59,791 nucleotides of DNA, taken from positions 1 through 59,791 of the forward strand of contig JAURVT010000046.1 of the NCBI GenBank assembly GCA_030655315.1, given 5' to 3'. The notes beneath the pieces are model-generated. The model ran no database searches. It was not told the DNA's origin and saw only the letters and a program-made list of their open reading frames with translations. The translations under genes and the position numbers were made by a program. This stretch comes from Nocardioidaceae bacterium. GTDB taxonomy: Bacteria > Actinomycetota > Actinomycetes > Propionibacteriales > Nocardioidaceae. Shown one piece after another: positions 40,779 to 49,589 of the stretch. Numbering within the stretch: the stretch's first letter is position 1; each line of letters opens with the position of its first letter.

Positions 40779-43301
40779 ATGACCACGCGGCACGGGCGGG
40801 GGCGGCTCCGGGTCTACCTCGGAGCCGCCCCGGGCGTCGGCAAGACCGTCGCGATGCTCGAGGAGGCCCAGCGTCGGGCTGCGCGAGGCACCGACGTCGT
40901 CGTGGGCGTCGTCGAGACGCATCGGCGCACCCGCACGGCCGAGGCACTGGGCGACCTCGAGGTGCTCGCCCGCCGCCTCATCGACCACCGAGGGACCGCC
41001 CAGAGCGAGATGGACCTCGACGCGGTGCTCCTCCGCGCGCCCCGGGTGGTGCTGGTGGACGAGCTCGCTCACACCAACGTGCCGGGATCGGGACACGAGA
41101 AGCGCTGGCAGGACGTCGAGACCATCCTCGACGCGGGCATCGACGTGATCACCACGATGAACGTCCAGCACCTCGAGTCGCTCAACGACGTGGTGGAGTC
41201 GATCACCGGCATCCGGCAGCGCGAGACCGTGCCGGACGCGGTGGTGCGCGCCGCCGACGACGTCCAGCTGGTCGACATGAGTCCGCAGGCGCTGCGCCGC
41301 CGGATGGCGCACGGCAACGTCTATCCCGCCGAGCGCATCGACGCCGCGCTGTCCAAGTACTTCCGCGAGGGCAACCTCGCGGCCCTGCGCGAGCTGGCGC
41401 TGCTCTGGTTGGCCGACCGGGTCGACGAGGGCCTGGACCAGTACCGCGACACCCACGACATCGCGGCGACGTGGGCCACCCGGGAGCGCATCGTCGTCGC
41501 CGTCACCGGCGGGCCGGAGTCGGAGACGCTGGTCCGCCGTGCCGCGCGCATCGCGAGCCGCACCGCCGGCGGGGAGTGGCTCGCGGTCTACGTGGCCCGC
41601 CGCGACGGGCTGGTCGGGGCCTCGCCGGACCGCCTCGCGCGTCAGCACCGGATCATCGGCGACATGGGCGGCACCTTCCACACCGTGGTCAGCGACGACG
41701 TCGCCGCCGGCATCCTGGCGTTCGCGCGCGCGGAGAACGCCACCCAGGTGCTCATCGGGGCGTCGAGTCGGGGGCGGCTGTCGACCGTGCTGCGTCCGGG
41801 CGTGGGCGAGACGGTGATCGCACAGGCCGGCGATGCCGACGTGCACATCGTCGGGCACGACTACGCCCGGACCTCGGCCGCGTCCCGACCCCGCACCCGG
41901 CTGACGCTCGGGCGCCGGCGCACCGTGGCCGGGTACCTGCTCGGGCTGGTGGGGCCGCTGCTGCTCACTGCCGTGCTCCGGGCCACGTCGGACCTGCACG
42001 GCCTGCCGTCCGAGGCACTCATGATGATGGCGCTCGTGGTGGCCACGGCCCTGGTCGGTGGGCTGTTGCCTGCGCTGGTGGCGGCGGTGCTCAGCGGCGT
42101 CCTGCTCAACCTGGTGTTCACGCCACCCCTCGGCTCGCTCACCGTGTCCAGCCCGGAGAACGCGTTCGCGATCGTCGTCTTCCTGGTCGTGGGCGTCGCG
42201 GTGGCGTCGGTCGTCGACCTCGCCGCGCGCCGCTCGACCCAGGCGGTCGCCGCACGCACCGAGGCCGACGCGCTCGCGGTGCTCTCGCACAGCCTGCTCC
42301 ACGCGGGCGACGACGTGCCCGAGCTGCTCGCCCAGGCCACGGAGGTCTTCGGGATGGACGGCGCGGCAGTGGTCCGGACCAGCGGCGTATCGGCCGATGT
42401 GGTCGAGTCGCACGGTGACGCGCCGACCTCGGTCGCGGACGCCGACGTGGACGTGCCGATCGACGACCTGCTGTCCCTGGTGCTCCGCGGCCGGCCGCTG
42501 CCCGCCGAGGACCGGCGTCTCGTGACCGCCTACGCCGCCCATGCCGCGGTCGTGATCGAGCGACGTGCCGCGCTGGCCGAGTCGGCGCGCAGCCACGAGG
42601 CCGCCGAGGGCAACCGGGTGCGGACCGCCCTGCTCGCGGCCGTCTCGCACGACCTGCGCAACCCGCTGGCCGCCACCAAGGCCGCCGTCACGTCGTTGAG
42701 AGGTACCGACGTCGTGTGGTCGGCCGAGGACGAGGCCGAGCTGCTCCGCACCATCGAGGAGTCCACCGACCGGCTCGACTCGCTCGTGGGGAACCTGCTC
42801 GACCTCAGCCGGCTGGAGACCGGTGTCGTGCGCCCGCACCTCGGCGAGGTCGACCTCACCGAGGCTGCCCGGCTCACCGTGTCCTCGCTCTCCGACCCCG
42901 GACGGATCGACGTGGTCCCCGGCACCGCGCCCCCGGCCGTCGCCGACGCCGGCCTGCTCGACCGCGTGGTGGCGAACGTCTGCGAGAACGCGCTCGGGCA
43001 CACACCGTCGGGCACGCCCGTCGAGGTGCTGACCTCGGACTACCGCGACGACGACGGACGGCACCTGGTCACCCTGCGCGTGGTCGACCACGGCCCCGGG
43101 GTGCCGCCCGGTGCCACCGAGACGATCTTCGCGCCGTTCCAGCGCCTCGGTGACGTCCCGGACGGTGACGGTGTCGGCCTGGGCCTCGCGGTCGCGCGGG
43201 GCCTCAGCGAGGCGATGGGCGGCACGCTCGTCGCCGAGGACACCCCCGGCGGCGGCCTGACCATGGTGCTCGAGCTGCCCGTGCACGAGACCGACGCATG
43301 A
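40779..43301 (+). CDS. kdpD: Sensor histidine kinase KdpD
   Basis: An 840-residue sensor kinase for potassium limitation. Domains in order: N-terminal KdpD domain with Walker A GAAPGVGKT (15-23) and LVDELAHTN, a universal-stress-like domain (~235-365), four membrane helices (~385-490), a GAF-like region, then HisKA with H624 (AAVSHDLRNPLAATKAAV) and an ATPase domain (NVCENALGHTP, DHGPGVPPGATETIF, DGVGLGLAVA). The stop overlaps the kdpE start as ATGA. No kdpFABC pump genes are in the window, so the usual target lies elsewhere or differs. Confidence 0.95.
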   Translation: MTTRHGRGRLRVYLGAAPGVGKTVAMLEEAQRRAARGTDVVVGVVETHRRTRTAEALGDLEVLARRLIDHRGTAQSEMDLDAVLLRAPRVVLVDELAHTNVPGSGHEKRWQDVETILDAGIDVITTMNVQHLESLNDVVESITGIRQRETVPDAVVRAADDVQLVDMSPQALRRRMAHGNVYPAERIDAALSKYFREGNLAALRELALLWLADRVDEGLDQYRDTHDIAATWATRERIVVAVTGGPESETLVRRAARIASRTAGGEWLAVYVARRDGLVGASPDRLARQHRIIGDMGGTFHTVVSDDVAAGILAFARAENATQVLIGASSRGRLSTVLRPGVGETVIAQAGDADVHIVGHDYARTSAASRPRTRLTLGRRRTVAGYLLGLVGPLLLTAVLRATSDLHGLPSEALMMMALVVATALVGGLLPALVAAVLSGVLLNLVFTPPLGSLTVSSPENAFAIVVFLVVGVAVASVVDLAARRSTQAVAARTEADALAVLSHSLLHAGDDVPELLAQATEVFGMDGAAVVRTSGVSADVVESHGDAPTSVADADVDVPIDDLLSLVLRGRPLPAEDRRLVTAYAAHAAVVIERRAALAESARSHEAAEGNRVRTALLAAVSHDLRNPLAATKAAVTSLRGTDVVWSAEDEAELLRTIEESTDRLDSLVGNLLDLSRLETGVVRPHLGEVDLTEAARLTVSSLSDPGRIDVVPGTAPPAVADAGLLDRVVANVCENALGHTPSGTPVEVLTSDYRDDDGRHLVTLRVVDHGPGVPPGATETIFAPFQRLGDVPDGDGVGLGLAVARGLSEAMGGTLVAEDTPGGGLTMVLELPVHETDA

Positions 43302-43975
43302 CCTACGTGCTCGCGGTCGACGACGACCCCGCGATCCTGCGCACGCTGGCGATCAACCTGCGCGCCCGGGACTACCGCGTCCAGACCGCCGGCGACGGAC
43401 GGTCCGCCCTGCAGGTGGTGGCCGAGGAGGTGCCCGACGTCATCCTGCTCGACCTCGGGCTGCCCGACGTCGCCGGCATCGACGTGATCCGGCAGGTGCG
43501 GTCCACGAGCACCGTGCCGATCGTGGTGCTCTCGGCCCGGCACGAGTCCGACGACAAGGTCGAGGCGCTGGACGCGGGAGCCGACGACTACGTCACCAAG
43601 CCCTTCGGGATGGACGAGCTGCTGGCCCGGGTGCGCGCCGCGGTCCGCCGGGCGGCGCCCGCCGACGCCGGCCGCCCCCCGGTCGTCGCGGGAGAGCTCA
43701 CCATCGATCTCGACGACCGGCGCCTGGTCCGGGCCGGCGAGGAGGTGCACCTGACGCCCACCGAGTGGCGACTGGTGGACGCGCTCGTCAGCCGTCAGGG
43801 GCGCCTGGTGAAGCAGACCGACCTGCTGCGTGCCGTCTGGGGCCCGTCGTACGAGCGCGAGACCAACTACCTGCGCGTCTACCTCGGCACGCTGCGCCGC
43901 AAGCTCGAGGACGACCCCTCGCGCCCCCGGCACTTCCTCACCGAGCCCGGGATCGGGCACCGGTTCGTCCCGTGA
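43298..43975 (+). CDS. kdpE: Response regulator KdpE (OmpR/PhoB family)
   Basis: A 225-residue response regulator. The receiver domain has the acidic pocket VDDDP, the phospho-acceptor D52 (VILLDLGLPD) and K101 (YVTKPFG). The C-terminal winged helix contains HLTPTEWRLVDALVSRQGRL and ETNYLRVYLGTLRRKL, ending PGIGHRF, which is typical of KdpE. It overlaps kdpD by 4 bp and is its cognate partner. Convergent with the DinG-type gene. Confidence 0.96.
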   Translation: MTYVLAVDDDPAILRTLAINLRARDYRVQTAGDGRSALQVVAEEVPDVILLDLGLPDVAGIDVIRQVRSTSTVPIVVLSARHESDDKVEALDAGADDYVTKPFGMDELLARVRAAVRRAAPADAGRPPVVAGELTIDLDDRRLVRAGEEVHLTPTEWRLVDALVSRQGRLVKQTDLLRAVWGPSYERETNYLRVYLGTLRRKLEDDPSRPRHFLTEPGIGHRFVP

Positions 43976-44000
43976 CCCCGGCGGGCGCGCCCGCACCGCC

Positions 44001-45971
44001 TCACCGACGGGCGGTGGCCGCCTCGTCGAGCCGGCGCAGCGCGCCGAGCACCCGCTCGCGGTCGGTGGTGCGCCACATCGGAGGCAGCGACGAGGCGAGG
44101 AACGAGCCGTAGCGCGCGGTCGCGAGCCGGGCGTCGAGGATGGCGACCACGCCCTTGTCGGTGTCGCGACGGATCAGCCGACCCGTGCCCTGGGCGAGCA
44201 GCAGCGCCGCATGGGTGGCGGCCACCTGCATGAAGCCGTTGCCGCCGCGCTTCTCGACGAGCTTCTGGCGCGAGCTCATCAGGGGGTCGTCGGGGCGGGG
44301 GAAGGGGATCCGGTCGATGATCACCAGCTGGCAGGTGTCGCCGGGCAGGTCGACGCCCTGCCACAGGCTCAGCGTGCCGAACAGGCACGCCCGCGGGTCC
44401 TCGACGAACCAGCGCGCGAGGGTGGGCAGCTGGGCCTCGCCCTGGCAGAAGATCGGGAGGTCGGGCAGCCGCTCGCGGATCGCCTCGGTGACGGCCTCGG
44501 CCGCGCGGCGCGAGCTGAACAGCGCGAGGGTACGGCCCCCCGCGGCCTCGACGAGGGCGGCCACCTCGTCGATCTGGGCCTCCCCCGGTCCCTCGCGCCC
44601 GGGCGGGGGCAGGTGCTTGGCGACGTAGAGGATCCCCTGGCGCGCGTAGTCGAACGGCGAGCCGACGTCGAGGCTGCGCCACGGCACCTCCTCGTCGTCC
44701 TTCCACAGGCCGAGTCCGGCCGCGACGGAGTCGAAGCCCCCGCCGAGCTGCAGCGTGGCGCTCGTGAGCACCACCGTCTTCTCCTTGAACAGGTTGTCGC
44801 GCAGGGACCACGCGACGTCGATGGGCGCGACCCGCAGGTCGTCGCCCCCGGCCGCGTCCCGCCCGTTGACCCACACGACGTCGGCGTCGGAGCCCGACAG
44901 CATCTGCTCGGCGACCTTGCGCACCTCGTCGACCATGCCGCGCGCCTGCTGGCGGACCGCGTCGTCGGCGTCGTCGCCCCCGGGCTTGCCCTGCTCCTTC
45001 GGCATCGCGGAGAAGCAGGCCCGGGCCGCGGAGGCGACCAGGCGGAGCGCGTCGGCGAGGTCGTCGGGGACGACGTCGAGACGTCCGGGCTGCTGGGCGG
45101 CGATCGCGTCGCGCAGAGCGTCGGACGCGTCCTCGAGGTCGTCGGCCTCGCTGCCCCGCACCAGCGGACGCGCACGCCGCGCCGCGCGCTCGACCATCAC
45201 GGGGAACAGCTCGCGGGTCGCGGCCTGGGTGACGCGGGCGGCGAGCTCGTGCGCCTCGTCGATGACGACGGCGTCGTACTCGGGCAGCATCGGGACGCCG
45301 TCGATCGCGTCGATCGCGAGCAGCGCGTGGTTGGTGACGACGACGTCGGCCTCGAGGGCGCGCTCGCGGGCGCGCTCGGCGAAGCACTCGGTGGCGTAGG
45401 GGCAACGGGTGGCACCCAGGCACTCCCGGGCGTGGACGCTGACCTGGCGCCAGGCGCGCTCGGTGTGGGTGGGGGCGGAGTCGCGGTCGCCCACCTCACC
45501 GGCCTCCGTGGCCTGCTCGGCCCAGTCGCGCAGGGCGAGCACCTCGGCCCCCATGGTGCCGGTGGGCACCTCCACGTCGAGCGTGCCCTGGTCGTCCGGG
45601 GCGCCCTCGCGCACCCGGTGCAGGCAGGCGTAGTTGCCGCGGCCCTTGACGACGGCGGCCCTGGGCACGCGCGGCAGGGTGGCCTTCGCGGCCGCGAGGA
45701 GGGCCGGGATGTCGCGCTCGAGCAGCTGATGCTGCAGGGCGAGCGTCGCCGTGGCCACCACGACGCGCTTGGGGTGCAGGATGCTGGGAACCAGGTAGCC
45801 CAGCGACTTGCCGGTGCCGGTGCCGGCCTGCACGAGCAGGTGCTCGCCGTCGCGGAACGCGTCACGGACGGCCTCGGCCATCTGCACCTGGCCGGGGCGC
45901 TCCTGCCCCTCCACGGCACCCACCGCGGCGGCGAGGACCTCGCGGACGTCGGGCTGGGTGGTCACGGGCAC
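44001..45971 (-). CDS. ATP-dependent DNA helicase, DinG/YoaA (XPD-like) family
   Basis: A 656-residue Fe-S helicase that would unwind DNA with 5'-3' polarity, for example at R-loops or damaged forks. Walker A QAGTGTGKSLGY, an Fe-S cluster from four Cys (NYACLH, ARECLG, TRCPY, TECFAE), the DEAH box VVIDEAHELAAR, and LFSSRRAAEAV and the late GRLIRRDTDKGVV (motif VI-like) are seen. The second of two GTG codons (45971) is preferred because TAGCCT (45978-45983) ends exactly 6 nt before it; 45974 would add one residue. Confidence 0.94.
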   Translation of the reverse strand: MPVTTQPDVREVLAAAVGAVEGQERPGQVQMAEAVRDAFRDGEHLLVQAGTGTGKSLGYLVPSILHPKRVVVATATLALQHQLLERDIPALLAAAKATLPRVPRAAVVKGRGNYACLHRVREGAPDDQGTLDVEVPTGTMGAEVLALRDWAEQATEAGEVGDRDSAPTHTERAWRQVSVHARECLGATRCPYATECFAERARERALEADVVVTNHALLAIDAIDGVPMLPEYDAVVIDEAHELAARVTQAATRELFPVMVERAARRARPLVRGSEADDLEDASDALRDAIAAQQPGRLDVVPDDLADALRLVASAARACFSAMPKEQGKPGGDDADDAVRQQARGMVDEVRKVAEQMLSGSDADVVWVNGRDAAGGDDLRVAPIDVAWSLRDNLFKEKTVVLTSATLQLGGGFDSVAAGLGLWKDDEEVPWRSLDVGSPFDYARQGILYVAKHLPPPGREGPGEAQIDEVAALVEAAGGRTLALFSSRRAAEAVTEAIRERLPDLPIFCQGEAQLPTLARWFVEDPRACLFGTLSLWQGVDLPGDTCQLVIIDRIPFPRPDDPLMSSRQKLVEKRGGNGFMQVAATHAALLLAQGTGRLIRRDTDKGVVAILDARLATARYGSFLASSLPPMWRTTDRERVLGALRRLDEAATARR

Positions 45972-46203
45972 CACGCGAGGCTACCCGGTCGCGGCCGACG
46001 CCGGACGCGGCTGCCCACAGGCAGCGGGAACCACCGGCGGGAGCGTCGTCGACGCAGGACGGGGTGGCGGCCACGGTCGGCCGCCTACCCGGTACTCGGG
46101 TCCCGCTGGGTGCCGAGGTGGGTCCCGCCGGCCCGACCCGTCGCAGCGACCCAGGCAGCCGGCTGCCGCCCACGGCGGACCCGGCCACCCCGGGACGCAG
46201 GCA

Positions 46204-49200
46204 TCAGGAGAACAGCGTCCGGATCCACCTGCGGGTGTCGGCGGGATCGATCACGTCGTCGATCTCGAAGCCGGCGGCGGCGGACAGGGCCGTGCCCTGC
46301 GCGTGGGCCTCGGCGACGAGCTTGGCGAGCAGCGCCTCGCGGGCGACGGGGTCGGGCTCGGCGTCGAGCTCGCGACCCGACCCGATGCGGACGGCGTCCT
46401 CGAGCCCCATCGCGCCGATCTCACCCGTCGGCCAGGCGACCACGAACGACGGCGCCCGGAACGACCCGGTCGCCATGGCCATCGCCCCCAGCCCGTGGGC
46501 GCGACGCAGCACGACCATGCCGTAGGGCACGCTCAGCCGGGCTCCCTCGACGAACAGGCTGCTGAGGTGGCGCACGCCGCCGTCGCGCTCGGCGGCCGGC
46601 CCCACCGGGAACCCGGGGGTGTCGCACAGCGCGAGCACGGGAACACCGTGGGCGTTGCACGTGCGCCAGAACCCCGCCATCTTGCGGGCCGCCTCGACGT
46701 CGATCGCACCGTCGAGGTGAACCGGGTCGTTGACCAGGACGCCGAGCGGTCGCCCGTCGACCCTCGCCAGCGCGGTCACGAGGGAGGGCGCGTGCCGGGC
46801 CCCGAGCTCGATGACGGACCCGGGGTCGACGAGCGCGTCGACCGCGGCGCGGACGTCGTAGGCCTGCGCCCGGTCGGCCGGCACGACGTGGCGGGCGACC
46901 CGTCGGTCCGGTGGTGCGGGCGACGTGCGGGGCCCCTGGAACCAGCCGACGACGTCGCGGGCGACCGCCACGGCCGCGGCCTCGTCGGGGGCCCGGACGT
47001 GGACGACCCCGGTGCGCAGGTGGACGTCGAGCGGACCGATCTGCTCGGGCGTGAGGCTGCCGAGACCGCCGGCCTCGACCACAGCCGGGCCGCCCATGCC
47101 GAGGGTGGCGTCGGGCGTCGCGATGACGACGTCGCACATCCCGAGCAGGACGGCGTGGTCCGCGAAGCAGCGGCCCGAGACCACGGCCACGAGCGGCACA
47201 CGGCCGCTCAGGCGCCCGAGGGCGGCGAGGGTGCCGACCTGGAGCCCCGACGACCCGTGCGGGTCGACGTCGTCGGCGCGTCGGCCGCCTCCCTCGGGGA
47301 AGATCACGACGGGGATCTCGCGCTCGGCGGCCGCCTGCAGGAGCCGGTCGATCTTGGCGTGGTGGCGCGGCCCCCGGGTGCCGACCACCACCGTCTGGTC
47401 GTAGGACATCACCGCGACCCGGGCGGCCCCGGTGCCCACGTGCGCGGCGTTGACGGTGGCGAGGCCGCAGACGAGACCGTCGCCGGGAGCGTGCTCCACG
47501 GAGTCGTCGCCGGAGGGTCGGGCGCCCGCGGCCAGGGGGCCGAGCTCGACGAGGCTGCCGGAGTCGACGAGGTCCGCGACGTTCTCGCGCGCCGTGCGCC
47601 GGCCACGGGCCCGGAGGTCGGCGACGTGTCGGCCGCGTCCCGCGTCCTGACCGGTCTCGTGCCGGCGGCGGACCCGGGCGAGGTCGTCGCGAACGGCGTC
47701 GAGGTCGACGGGTTCGGTGGGGACCTGCCGTCCCGAGGGCGTCCGCGGGTCGTAGCCGAGGACCGGGTCACCCAGGACCAGCGGGGCACCACGCGGCACC
47801 AGCGCCTCCCCCACGACGAGGTCCACCGGCGCAGGGAGCACCTGACGGCCGCTCGTCGAGTCGATGATCGCCACCGGCTCGCCCGCCCCGAGGACGGTGC
47901 CCGGCGGCGCGAGCTCGACGACCGTGCCCGCGACCTCGGCACGGAGCACGGTGGCCGTCAGCCCGTCGCCTCGCACCAGCACCAGCCCCGCACCACCGAC
48001 GGTGTCGGCCCGGTGGGCGTGCACGGGCTGCGACTGCTGGGCCTGCTGGACCGGCACGGCACCGGGTTCGTGGACGTCCGCGGCCTCGAGGAGGTCGGGG
48101 AGCCGGCGGCCGAGGTAGTCGGTGCCGACCGCGCCGCGGCCGAGCTCGTCGTCGCGCAGGATCGCCTGTAGGAGGGATCGATCGGTGCGCACGCCGTCGA
48201 GCGCGAAGTCGTCGAGGGCCCGGGCGCAGCGCTCGGCAGTCCCTGCCACCGAGTCGCCCCGGACCGCGGTGACCACCACGGCCAGCAGCGGGTCGTCGCG
48301 ACCGGTGACCTCGAGACCGACCCGCGCGTGGGTGTCGACGCGCACCCCGGCGCCGGTAGGCGGCTCGAACGACCGGAGCGTACCCGCGCCGGCGCGGACG
48401 GAGCCGTCGGGCAGCACGGTCCCGGTGCTGAGCCGTGCCGCGACGGCGATGCCCTCGGGGCTCGGAGGGACGCCGGTGACGTCCGCGCCCCCGGCGCCGG
48501 AGACCAGCACCCCACCGGGCAGGCCGAGCTCGGCGAAGCGGGCGCCGCGGGCGATCTCGATCTGGGTGGCCACGAGGTCGACGCCGGTGACGGCCTCGGT
48601 GACCGTGTGCTCCACCTGCAGGCCCGGGGCCACCTCGCAGAAGACGAAGTCGTCGCCGGCCACCAGCATCTCGACGGTGGCCAGCCCCCTCAGCCCTGCC
48701 TCGGCGCCGAGCCGCGCCGCCGCGGCGTGCATCCGCCGGCGCACCCCGTCGGGCAGCGACGGCGCGGGGGCGATCCCCACGAGCTTGCGGTGGCCGAGCT
48801 GGACGCTGCAGTCGCGGTCGCCGAGCGCCAGCACCACGGTGCCGCCGTCGTCGTCGGGGGCCGCGACCAGCTGGACCTCGACGTGGCGGGCCCAGTCCAC
48901 CAGGCGCTCGGCGTACAGGTCGCCCGAGCCGGTGGTCGCCTCGGCCTCGGCGGTGCAGCGGGCGAAGGCGGCGTCGATCTCGGACGGGTCGCGGACCTCG
49001 GCCAGACCGAGACCACCGCGACCGCGGACGGCCTTGAGCATCAGGCCGTCGGGGTGCCGCTCGAGGAAGCGACGGACCTGGTCGGGGTTGGTCGGCGACG
49101 CGGTGCCGGGAAGGGTGCGGATGCCCACGGCGCGTGCGGCCTCGCGCGCGGCCGTCTTGTCGCCGAACCGGTCGAGGACGTCGGCGCTCGGCCCGACGAG

Positions 49201-49512
49201 CATCATCCCGCGTGCGCCACAGGCCCGCGCGAAGCCGGGGTCCTCGCTGAGCGGGCCGTGACCGGGGTGCACGAGGGTCGCGCCGTGCGCCACCCCGACG
49301 TCGAGCACCTCCTGCTGGTCCCAGGACCCGACGGGGCCGTCACTGGGCACTTCGGCGACGACGTCGGCCAGGGCGAGGTGCGGCGCGGCGAGGTCTTCGC
49401 GCCGGTGCACGACCACGGTGCGCAGCCCGCGGGCGGCGGCGGCGCGCACCACTCGGACCGCCACCTCGCCGCGGTGGGCGACCAGGAGCGTGCCGGCGTC
49501 CGAGAGCGTCAT
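46204..49512 (-). CDS. Fused biotin carboxylase / BCCP / carboxyltransferase-like protein, probably degenerate
   Basis: A 1102-residue acyl-CoA carboxylase-like fusion: a biotin-carboxylase-like ATP-grasp domain (1-445), a lipoyl-like BCCP region (~505-580) and a carboxyltransferase domain (~590-1102; MSYDQTVVVGTRGPRHHAKID, SGRCFADHAVLLGMCDVV, CDTPGFPVG). The ATP-grasp catalytic motif ExNxR reads CEVAPGLQVEH near 290, so the Asn and Arg are lost. The biotin-accepting EAMKM is replaced by DSTSGRQ near 548, with no Lys. The CT domain looks complete. Family clear; conventional carboxylase activity is doubtful. TAGCCT ends 7 nt before the ATG. Confidence 0.88.
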   Translation of the reverse strand: MTLSDAGTLLVAHRGEVAVRVVRAAAARGLRTVVVHRREDLAAPHLALADVVAEVPSDGPVGSWDQQEVLDVGVAHGATLVHPGHGPLSEDPGFARACGARGMMLVGPSADVLDRFGDKTAAREAARAVGIRTLPGTASPTNPDQVRRFLERHPDGLMLKAVRGRGGLGLAEVRDPSEIDAAFARCTAEAEATTGSGDLYAERLVDWARHVEVQLVAAPDDDGGTVVLALGDRDCSVQLGHRKLVGIAPAPSLPDGVRRRMHAAAARLGAEAGLRGLATVEMLVAGDDFVFCEVAPGLQVEHTVTEAVTGVDLVATQIEIARGARFAELGLPGGVLVSGAGGADVTGVPPSPEGIAVAARLSTGTVLPDGSVRAGAGTLRSFEPPTGAGVRVDTHARVGLEVTGRDDPLLAVVVTAVRGDSVAGTAERCARALDDFALDGVRTDRSLLQAILRDDELGRGAVGTDYLGRRLPDLLEAADVHEPGAVPVQQAQQSQPVHAHRADTVGGAGLVLVRGDGLTATVLRAEVAGTVVELAPPGTVLGAGEPVAIIDSTSGRQVLPAPVDLVVGEALVPRGAPLVLGDPVLGYDPRTPSGRQVPTEPVDLDAVRDDLARVRRRHETGQDAGRGRHVADLRARGRRTARENVADLVDSGSLVELGPLAAGARPSGDDSVEHAPGDGLVCGLATVNAAHVGTGAARVAVMSYDQTVVVGTRGPRHHAKIDRLLQAAAEREIPVVIFPEGGGRRADDVDPHGSSGLQVGTLAALGRLSGRVPLVAVVSGRCFADHAVLLGMCDVVIATPDATLGMGGPAVVEAGGLGSLTPEQIGPLDVHLRTGVVHVRAPDEAAAVAVARDVVGWFQGPRTSPAPPDRRVARHVVPADRAQAYDVRAAVDALVDPGSVIELGARHAPSLVTALARVDGRPLGVLVNDPVHLDGAIDVEAARKMAGFWRTCNAHGVPVLALCDTPGFPVGPAAERDGGVRHLSSLFVEGARLSVPYGMVVLRRAHGLGAMAMATGSFRAPSFVVAWPTGEIGAMGLEDAVRIGSGRELDAEPDPVAREALLAKLVAEAHAQGTALSAAAGFEIDDVIDPADTRRWIRTLFS

Positions 49513-49589
49513 CGCGGTCAGGCTACCCAGAGCGGTTGCCTCTCACACCTGTCGGGACGATGACCCTCCAGACGGACGACCCGCAGCCG

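Noticed and set aside
45975-46203. A small gene in the 229-base gap between the DinG-type and carboxylase-like genes
   Set aside because: No frame with a plausible start, ribosome site or codon bias; nothing else recognised in it.
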